DNA from: Ancylostoma caninum
Lineage: Eukaryota; Nematoda; Chromadorea; Rhabditida; Ancylostomatidae
Direction of reading: 5' to 3'
Assembly: GCA_037903475.1 (NCBI GenBank)
Contig: JBAJFG010000562.1
Location: 2,542,001 to 2,606,000 of the forward strand
Length of the DNA: 64,000 nucleotides
Shown here: piece after piece, positions 49,201-59,500 of the stretch
Layout: each line of letters opens with the position of its first letter
Numbering within the stretch: the stretch's first letter is position 1
Program-made: the position numbers and the translations under genes
The notes under the pieces: generated by a model
Databases searched by the model: none
What the model was told of the DNA's origin: nothing
What the model saw: the letters and a program-made list of their open reading frames with translations, nothing else

Positions 49201-52200
49201 GCCTATGTACCCTACACAATGACGAGTGAGGGGCGAAGTCAGCGATTCATCCTCTCTAACTGGTCTATTACCAATCAACCGACACCGGAGGGATGGTTGG
49301 GTCGATTAGCCAAGGTCGGAATCGAACCATCGACCGTGCGAGCAGCTAGCCTCTTACCTCTGGGCTAAGCACCCCTCATATCTATCCAATTTTTGCCCGA
49401 CATGTGCTTGGATACTATTCCTCGGGGCTATTAAGTCGCTCTAGCTACCGAGCGCGTCCACCGTGTGGCGGATGGTGGTAGGGAGAAATCCCCGCGGACC
49501 ATGAGCGATCCTATTTTGGCCTACGTATTGCAGGCGTGGGGGTGGCACCTCACGACCTATAAAATGCTTGCCAGAGAAGGTCGGCCAAGTGGGAGAGGCG
49601 AGTCGGGACCGCCTCTATAAACAAGGTCCCCGCCCCGTGGTATGAGGTTGGCACGGTGACCAAAGCAACCTCTTCTTCTTCGTTTTTCCAGCGTCAGGCC
49701 CAGGTTGACAGGCCGGCTGATGGAGACCAGTGTCACATAAATATGATAGGTTCAATGTGGAATAGAGTAAAGGCTAGGACGTCACCCGGAAGTGACCTGC
49801 AGGAAGCCCGCCCGCCTCCTGTGGTTAAAAAGCGAGGGCTACCGAGGGGCGAACGACCTCGGCTAAAGACGTTAGTTCGGGTCGGGTCCTTCAACATCGG
49901 AACTCTGACCGGTAAGACGAGGGAGATCGCAGATTTGATGAAACGGAGGAGGATTCACGTTCTTTGTCTGCAGGAGACGAGATGGAAAGGGTCCAAAGCT
50001 AGAGAGATCGGAGACGGCATTAAGCTGTTCTATCACGGACTTGAGACAAGAAGGAACGGGGTGGCAATAGCAATATGTGGGCCCCTAAAAGAACATGTTT
50101 CGTCTGTGAATCGTATTAGCGACAGGATAATTTCCCTTCGTATCGCTACCGAGGACGGCTTCTGGACAGTGGTGTCGGTATATGCTCCGCAGTGTGGCTG
50201 TACTGAGGCGGATAAGGTGGCCTTCTACGATGAGCTCGACGACGTCATTAGAAGCGCTCCTGAAAGTGACTACGTGACGATTGCAGGAGATTTCAATGGT
50301 CATGTAGGGCAGGATAGAAAGGGCTTCGAACGAGTACACGGAGGAAGAGGGTTTGGAAGGAGAAATCCGGAAGGTGAGAGGATCATTGAGCTGGCTGAAG
50401 CTCATGACCTTGCAATTGCTAGCACTTTCTTCATAAAGAGGGAGTCCCAGAAGGTCACATATTGCAGCGGAGGTCGGCAAAGTGAAATCGACCACATCCT
50501 TGTGAGAAGGCACTCTCTGAAAACGATCAAGAATGTGCAGGCTATCCCGGGAGAAGAAATTGCAGGACAGCATCGACCATTGCTAGCGGATGTATGCATG
50601 ACCTTGCCTGAGCAAACTAAAACTAGAGTAGAGCCACGCATCCGGTGGTGGAAGTTGGCAGATGGAACGCAGAAGACATTGCGTGAGAAGATTCTAGCTG
50701 TCGGTTTGCCGGATCCCTGCGGTTCCATAGACTCTGTATGGGCCAGCGCAGCAAATACTATCCTGACGTGCGCAAGGGATACATTAGGCGAAACTAGAGG
50801 TGGAAGGAGAGGAGATAAGGCAACTTGGTTCTGGAATGAAGATCTGCAGAAGATTGTTAAGGCCAAGAAGGATGCTTACAAAGCCTGGCAGAAGACCAAA
50901 TCGCTCTCGGCACTGATGGAGTACAAATTGAGAAAGAAGGAAGCGAAGGCTGCAGTAGCTCGTGCAAAAAACGCTGCGATGGACGACCTCTACGATAAGC
51001 TGGAGAGCCCACAGGCTGAAAAGCACGTATTCCGGCTAGCGAAAGCGCGTCACAGAGCATCCCTAGATGTGACTGAGATCAGGGCTGTTAAGAGCGAAGC
51101 TGGGAAAGTCTTGAGAGATCCTGTGGCAGTCAAGGAGCGTTGGAGAGCCTATTTTGCACAGCTCTTGAACAAGGATTCCCAAGAAAGGAAAAGATTCCCG
51201 CGGAACCAGTAGCTGGACCGACGCAGCCTTGGACAATTGAGGAGGTGAGAAAGGCCATCAAGAAAATGAAGGTTGGCAAAGCTTCAGGTCCAGACGGCAT
51301 CCCAGTGGAAGCATGGAGGTCACTCGGCGAACCAGGCCTTCAGTGGCTGACCAAGTTTTTCAATAACATCACTAGGTCAGCAAAAATTCCAGAAGCGTGG
51401 AGGGACAGCATCATAGTGCCGATCTTCAAAAGGAAAGGTGATGTGATGGACTGTGCGAACTATAGAGGTATCAAGCTCATCGCTCATACGATGAAGATCT
51501 ACGAACGTCTTCTGGATGTGAGGCTGAGAGACATGGTGGAAATTGCACAGGATCAATTTGGATTCGTCCCAGAGCGATCGACAGTTGACGCCATCTTTAT
51601 CGCCCGTCAAGTGATGGAAAAGTACCGCGAAAAAAACAAACCATGCCATATCGCATTTCTGGACCTGGAGAAAGCATATGACAGGTTGCCGCGTGCAGTG
51701 CTTTGGGAGGTGATGAGAGAACGAGGCATCCCGGAATACGTGGTGAGGGCAGTCCAAGTCATGTATGATGGATCGACGGCAAGGGTGCGCACTTCACATG
51801 GCACAACATCAAAGTTCGATATAACAGTGGGGGTGCACCAAGGTTCAGCATTGAGCCCGTTCCTCTTTATTATGACACTTGACACAGTGGTAAAGCATCT
51901 CCTGGAAGGTCCGCCATACACACTGCTCTATGCGGACGATGTTGCTCTAATTGCAGATTCGAGAGCAGAACTTCAGCTCAAGATCCAAAAGTGGCAATCA
52001 GCACTTGCAGACGCCGGTCTGAGGTTGAATTTGAAGAAAACCGAGGTCATGAGCAGTACACAGGAAGAGGACGTCGTTTCAGACGCAAACGGTATTGCTT
52101 TTACACAGGCCAAGGAATTCCAGTATTTGGGTAGCGTCTTGAGTGCTGATGGAACGGTGGATGCGGCAGTTAGAGGACGGATTGCCTGTGCGTGGTTGAA

Positions 52201-53540
52201 GTGGAGGGAATCAACCGGAATCCTCTGCGATCGAAGGTGCTCGAGGGTGTTGAAAGGGAAGATCTACCGCACTGTTGTGAGGCCGGCAATGATGTACGGC
52301 GGTGAGTGTTGGCCGCTGTCGAATACCCACGAACGAATGTTGAACACGGCCGAGATGCGAATGCTCAGATGGGCGTGTGGACTTACGCGATATGATAAGG
52401 TGCGTAACGAAGACATCAGAACAATGATGCAGACGGCGCCCATACAGCTAAAAATGCGTGCACAGCGGTTGCGATGGTTTGGTCATGTCATGAGAAGATC
52501 ACTGCAACACCCTACCCGGCAGGCTCTGGAAATGGAAGTTACCGGCAAGCGTCCCAGAGGCGCACCGAAAAAACGATGGAAGGACGCCGTAGGCAAGGAT
52601 ATGAAAGAAGTTGGAGTCACCAAGGATGACGCTCAGGATCGCGATCTATGGCGAAGGAGAACCAAAATAGCGGACCCCGCGAATGCGCGGGACAGACGCT
52701 GAGGAGAAGAAGATGTGCTTGGATACTATTCATGAGCTCTTCTTCCGAGCGGATATGATCTCCTTTTCTACCCATACACTTGAAACTTATCGCCTTAGCA
52801 TTCTATTTCACATACCATACCCTTCACACATTTCTCTCAGAGATGTAATTATGAAACTCGTTAGACACTGTCTCAGCTACTAACAAGCGAAAATGGTAGG
52901 AAGAAAGCAAAGCAAAACTTTTAAGCAGCCGCTTAACGAATGTTGCCACCATAGTTGGTACATGAGGGGAATTAAGCTAGGGCAAGTCTCCTACTACAAC
53001 ATGCTCGCCACATTATATGTTCTTACACTTTCTATGTTTATACGTTACATAATATGCAGCGTTGCGAAAAGGCTATATTTACCCTTTGGCTCTGGATGGG
53101 CTCAGGTGGAAAAATTCCATTTGATTACGGATGCTTTCGAGCAGATTTCGCTTAATTTTCGCCGAAATATTTCCCGATTTTGCCCGAAAATTACACGTTA
53201 ATCTCCGGAAAATAAGCGAAATCCACTGGAATTTACCCGAATTCCGCCCGAAAAATAAGCAAACTCTGCTGAAAAGTACGCGAAAATTGCTGCGACATCA
53301 ACTGATGCGACAAGTTCCAGCCAGGGTCGGCGGCCACGCAGCGTTGTGCCGCTGCGATAATAAATTTCCGAAACAAATACACGTAAAATAAGCGAAATCT
53401 ACTGGAATTTTCCCACCTGAGGGTACATAACTATTGTGAGTACAAATAAAAAACAAACTGGTCAACTAACCGATAGGTATTGTGCAGATCCAGTATCGTC
53501 ATTTGCTCTTCTTCTGTCAATCGGCACCTTCGCGGAGCTT
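46285..53540 (-). CDS. CAP (SCP/TAPS) module of gene A
   Basis: Six exons. The first (53471-53540) reads CRLTEEEQMTILDLHNTYR and leaves in phase 2, fitting the next exon, AQLAQGKMKNHNGADYM. These are followed by MFKLNWDCNLENMAYEHASK, a GENIF motif, ALKIWWDV, AAWAQTTRVGC, FLVCRYES and finally YYGLCKSPL and stop. The HN and GEN residues of the CAP tetrad are kept. The GHYTQ His is replaced (ASWSQ) and no Glu follows WW. The 59-bp intron after 47063 begins GCAAGC, a GC donor, at the same codon as in gene B. The 4.7-kb second intron carries the antisense RTE element. Confidence 0.8.
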
Positions 53541-56500
53541 CTGAGATGAGTCAAGCACCTTTGAGGTAAATTTAAATAGGAAAAATGGTAAAAAAGCACC
53601 TTTGGCTAGTTGTTCGGAGTCTGCAATCAACATCGAAAGTTACGTTGCGACGTAGTTATTGTCATCGGTGTTTTATACTCTTTCCCACAGCTTATATACT
53701 TTACTCTTTCAATTGCTCACCAAGCTAGTTCACTGCTGTGGGTGAACAGTAGCACTCAGATGTACCAAACAGAGCATTTTATCTGCTAGCCAAGCAGTAA
53801 TAAAAAAAAACTTCTCATAAATTAGCTTTGTGAGCTGGATAAATTGCCATTTTATCCCCTCATCTATTCCTCGTTTTCATTGCCATTGTTGCGTAGTTCT
53901 CAACGTAGTTCGCAGGGTTCTGAGCCAGCAGTTAGATCTGATATGATGTCTTGAAAAAGGCTAGTGGTTTTGATTCAAGAAGTTCTCACCGTATCTCGCC
54001 CACGACAGCGTGGAAAACTTTCACAGTATAATTAGACTTTCGGCGACTAGTTTTAATCTCAAATATTTCAAGTCACCATGTATCAGATCTATGGTCTTAC
54101 TTGTGTACCACTGTAAGACTAGGGGACGGATGAGGTAGAGATAATAAGTTAAAGTGAGCTTCATTACACTGCTTCAGAACAAATTCAAATTATCATTCTA
54201 TGGTGCTCGATCTCATTCAAAGAGCCTGAATTCTGAGTCAAGCTTAGAGACTATGTTAAGGAGCGAAAGCTTCTAACCCGCATCTCATTTCATCTATAGG
54301 TCCTATTGTAGATCTCACTTCCAACAACAAAACTTTCTGTCTGAAAATTCTCAAGCCGAACGTTTCCTTAATACTCGTCAAACTTCTATATCATCATTGT
54401 TTTCTTACTAACTTCATGAATTTTCTTTTCTCTCATGAACTAGTTTCCCTCAAACCACGCTTATAAGAGTCAGCCTGCATCCTATTCTTTTGGTGACGCA
54501 GTTTGTTCTCGTTCCGCTCAACGTGGATGTTTGACAGCGTTTTATTGAAGTTTTCACCACAACAACACATTGATGGAGCACTTATTAGTGGGTAATGCAC
54601 TAAGTTCGGTTGTCTTCCTCCTTGCCGACTGTTCTCTCAGCTGACGGCTCAGACATTGTCTTAAAATCGAAAAATATTATAATGACATCTGCTCAACCAG
54701 TAGTCCAACTTTTATTCTGGTGACGCTGAGCTCTTGAAGAAATTATCCACATTATTGTAAATTTATACATATGTGCATTTCTTGCCACACCTAGTATCTC
54801 TTCCACCATCACCGCACTACTGTTCTCTACTACTGTTCAATGATTGTGCTGTCTGCCTGCTACTATTTCTCAATCAGTGGTCATATTAGATTTTGGACCT
54901 CCGTTATGATGACCGGTGCCCGCAACCCAAAATTTTATTCACACTTCGCTTCCGAGAAAATTGAGTCAAAACATATCAATTAGAAAGACTTGTTGATTTA
55001 CGTGCAAGCCTTTCCGAAGGCTTTCCCTTTTTCTTTCCCAAATTATATATAGAAAGGCTGAGAGGCATTGGCACTTTGTTCAAAACTGATATACATGTTG
55101 ATTAATGACCAAATGAAGCGTTGACTAAGAGTGGTAAAGTCCTTAAGCGCAATCGGCGGAAAATTTTCGAGCGCGCCCAGCATGCGGCGCGTGCGCGGCG
55201 CGGCCCTCTTGTGGCAGCGGTTCCCAGTCGTTCGTCGAATTCTTGGCCCTGGTTTTTGTTTCATTTTTTCCTTAGCTGAAGTTTATCTGAAGCTGTGAGG
55301 CCTGTGGCTGACCGATATCGACCGGACGGCCCCGCATGCCTCATATTTTGCACGTTTTCCCCATGCATGCCCCGAATGTTTGTTTTTATTGTTTTTATAT
55401 GGCATGCGGAGCCGTCCGGTCGACATCGGTCGGCCACAGGCCTCACACCTTCAGATAAGCTTGAATGAAAGAAAAAATGAAGGAAAAAGACTCACCTAGG
55501 TCAAAAATCTGACGGACGACGGGGGACCGCTGCCACAAGAGGGCCGCGCCGCTCACGCGCCCTATGCTGTGCGCGCTCGAAAATTTTCCGCCGATTGCGC
55601 GTAAGGACTTTATGCATCATCCACTTCCACGGGTGAACCCACGCAAGCATCATCCTCACACACATGTGTGGAAAAGAGCGATGCATCACTCATTTTCACA
55701 TGTGTGAGTTGACCCGCACATGCGTTGAATGCGTCTGCTTCCCGATGCTGGCGCCGTTGCCCGTTGTTGGCGTACCTTCGTGCGGAAAATTGGTAAAGTG
55801 TGGACTCCTCTTTTTTTCATGTGCAGCTATATTTTTTGAGTTATCTTGAGGCCAGAAGCTTTGCGTTTTCCTTGAACTCATTTATTTTATTCAACCATAT
55901 TATCCCACCCACTTTCAGTAATTGGTTGCTCCCTCCACAAATCGTAAGATACCAGGAAGTAATTGAAAATTCTGCACCAAAAGTTTCGATAAAAATTCTT
56001 TTGCTCAAACTTCGCCTAGAAGGTTGTTTGAGGTGCTGAACACAAATATCGCATCCCTTTTGTACTGGAACCCGTTTTCGTAACGTTGCGATACGTGTAC
56101 TGTAGATACGGTATCTCACCGAATCATCTCGAATTTTGCATTGAGGAGTTATTTTGAGCGCTTATCACTATGACCAACTTTATTTTGCATGCTAATTTCG
56201 ATTTCTTCGCGATATCGGTATTTTCTCCGAATTTCCTACCGCACGTCTACCGTATCCCTAATTTGTGAAAACAAAAGCCTATGTACACATTCTCTGATAA
56301 CTGTGCAGCACGAACGCAGCCCGAGCGGCGTAATGGTTCGGTTAGAAACGATAGCAGCAACGGTTCCCAGTTACTGCCATCCTCCCCTTGATTGCTGCCG
56401 TCTTCCAGCAATTGCTGCCAAAGGGCCGACACCTTGAGCAGCAATCAAGGGGAGGATGGCAGCAACTGGGAACCGTTGCTGCTAGCGTTTCTAAGCGAAC

Positions 56501-59500
56501 CATTATGCCGTTCGGGCTGCATTCATGCTGCACCGTTACCAGAGTTAGGACAATATTAAAAATGGTCACCATTCCTTTCCAATTAAATCTGTTCTTTTCA
56601 AAAAGTCGTCTACACTCATTATTACTGCTTTTTAGAAGTTCACTGAGCCTTGTGTAACCTGCACATTCAGCCCTTCTCAAAATGATAGACGGATTCTGCT
56701 GCTGCCGAATCATGGCGGAACCTGAGTGAGGACGCTTGGGGAGAGCATGCCTCAGTTGATAGATCGAGTAGGTACCGCAGCGATTCTGCCATCGCGACGC
56801 TGAAACCGCCTCTCTTTTCGAGAAAGACTACAGTATCTTATACGGGACGGGAGAAAATTTAAGTAGATTGTGAATGGAATTCGCCTAGGCGTATACATTA
56901 TGTGCATATAACTTGTGTACAAATTTGTTTTTCTCCTCTACCCTTGCATGTCCCAACCGGGTAGTGAAATGAAGGAGGTAAACCTAATTCACCGGACCAT
57001 GCCTGAGAAACGTTTGCGAAAGCAGCGCCCTGAATGGAACACAGCAGCAGGTAGTGGCCCCCACTCCTTGAATTCTCGTCGAATTCAACAACCTCTTCCA
57101 GATTAGTACAAATGGAACAATTAGTCAAATAAGCAAAGGTGAAAAATAAGCGGGATGTTTCTCAGTTAGAGATCGTTCTAAAGGCAATTTACAACGTCTG
57201 ACGCACGCATCTTAGTATAAATTGCCCTACATGCGATCATTTTCTAGCTCTAGCTATAGATTTCATTGCTGTGAAGCAATAATGAGCGAATAAAAGTGTA
57301 GCATTTGGCTCTCAATAATTTTCTTGTACAATCTCGAGAATAAATAATTTCTTGTAGGTTTCTTAGAAAGAAAATGAGTGATTTCAAACGTTCTGATTGG
57401 TGTGACAAGATGTACGAATATTTTTGGATCTATGTGACTAGAAACAGTAAATCCTACCTATTGTTGTAAACATGGTGGTGGTTGCTACTGGCATAGGTGC
57501 GAGTATCGTTGTAGTTTGTCCATCTCCGTTTTGATCAGCATTTTGCTGCACTTTGCGACAAATTCTGTTCACGCAAGAGGTGAGTGGATGGAATGGACAG
57601 TCACTATCAGAATTGCATGCCACGTCGAGTCGAGCGCATAAACTGTCCACGCAATTCATATCGTCCGGACACTGACTATCCCGCCAACAAATTCTGCCCA
57701 GCTGCAGGCAGTTTCCCTGATAGCAGTGTATCCCTGGTAGCGATGGACAATGTCCGTTGATTTTGCAGAGTTGTCCTAGTTTTATGCATCTCCCTTTGAC
57801 ACACTGTGTCTCGGGATAGTTGGGACAATTCGAATCTATGACACATTCTTCACCCATCGCCATGCATCGCTTTCTTATGCAAACTGTTTGCGGGTAGTAG
57901 TCGCAGTCTGTATCCAGTTTACAGGATTGATCGTATTTAATGCATTTATGGTTCATACATATAACACTCGATGATTTCGGGCAATCCTTATGTGATCTGC
58001 AATACTGTCCGAGTTTCACACATTTCGAATTAATGCATAGTATTTCTTGGTTGGGTTGACAGTCGGAGTCCAATAGGCAGCTTTTTTCAAGTACAGTACA
58101 TTTGAAGTCAACACATGTCGTAAGTTTGGCATACGGGCACTGGTCGTCCGTTCTACATGCATCCCCTAATCTGATGCATTCTCCTTGCAGACAGAAAATA
58201 TCCGGAGCTATAGGGCAGTCTCTGTTCAAACTGCATTTCTGGCTTAGTTTTGTGCATCTCTGGTGCAAACACATCGTTTTAGGGTGATGTGGACAGTCTC
58301 CATGAACTCTGCATTGTTGGCCAAGCTTGATGCACTGTGAATTCACACAGCTTGTCAGCGGATAAAATGGGCAGTGGCTATCTACACTGCATGATTGTCC
58401 TAGCATCGTGCATCGGTTCTGGACGCAGTAAATCGATGGCGATACTGGACATTCGGAATCGGTCATGCATGCCTGCCCAAGCCTCATACATTTGTGGTCC
58501 ACGCAGAGGGTCGTTGGAAAGAGTGGACAGTCAGCGCCAATTCGACATTTCTGTCCCAGCTTGACACATACTGTATCTACGCAGATTGCTTGTGGGTATG
58601 ATGGACAGCTTTTATCCGTTTTGCAAGGATAAAAGTTACATCGAGGATCGATGCACGGCGGATTGGGACAGTCTGTGTTAGGCGTGCATCGGAAATCGTT
58701 TCCAGGGTAAACGGTGCTGAAAATGAAAATTCCATCATTTAAAAAACAATAGATGTCCAGAATTTAAAACGTCATGTTATTAAGAATTTATAGGGATTTA
58801 GATGAGTGTCTCACTGACTTCTTACAAAATTTTTGCCTACATACATGCGTCATTTTTTTCTTGAAAGAAAAATAGATGATTTTCTGCGAATAGCATTATT
58901 TTGGTGTTGAGAATAATGGATGAACAGAGTTGGCAAGTCTCATCCTATTCGCTGCTCCACCACTTGGATCACGCGCGCTCTTGGACGCCCAGGCGGGCAC
59001 GTGATCCCGTGTAGCAAAATTTCATTTCCATACAAAATTTTGGCCTCTTTCATTAGAATCATTCTCTCGGTCGTGTCGTGATTCTTGAGAATACCCTTCA
59101 TGCCTATTACTTTTCCATCCGTTCTTGTTGGGAGTTTTTTTATAAGTTCATTGTTTTCTTTCCTTGTTCAAAATACCCAATCGAGAAGTTTGAGTGGTCT
59201 GTTGTGCCCTCTACGTGTGTGGTGCGACACAATTGTATATTTGTTAATGCGTTAGTACAAAGAAATTTGTTGATTATGAGCGTTTCACAAAGGTATGACA
59301 TTGAATAGAGAGTGTATGACCGGTCATGCACGGCATCGCAAACTTGTTAAAGACAGTGTTCCACTTCAGAGTCGATTCTGAGGTTTTATATTAGAAGAAT
59401 TTTCAGATGACGCCACTATCAAGAATATATTTCCTGCTATGACTCAGAATGGACCTGTTACGCACAAACTACGCCGTATTCATTGCACTGACACTTTCTC

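Larger units (their letters stand above)
49421..52712 (+). mobile_element. RTE-clade non-LTR retrotransposon, nearly full length
   Basis: A 3,292-bp element lies between two perfect 19-bp direct repeats. It has a 235-bp GC-rich leader, an endonuclease frame, a reverse transcriptase frame and a very short 3' tail ending GAGGAGAAGAAG, as is usual for RTE. The only coding defect seen is a single frameshift near 51170. It sits antisense in the second CAP intron of gene A. The clean duplication and open frames argue for a recent insertion. Confidence 0.88.

Noticed and set aside
39447..57458. Splicing of gene A exon 57458 directly to 39532 (phase 1 fits)
   Set aside because: A better partner, 53540, also fits in phase and completes a CAP domain that ends with its own stop and poly(A) signal at 46.2 kb. 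The 18-kb jump would skip that whole module.
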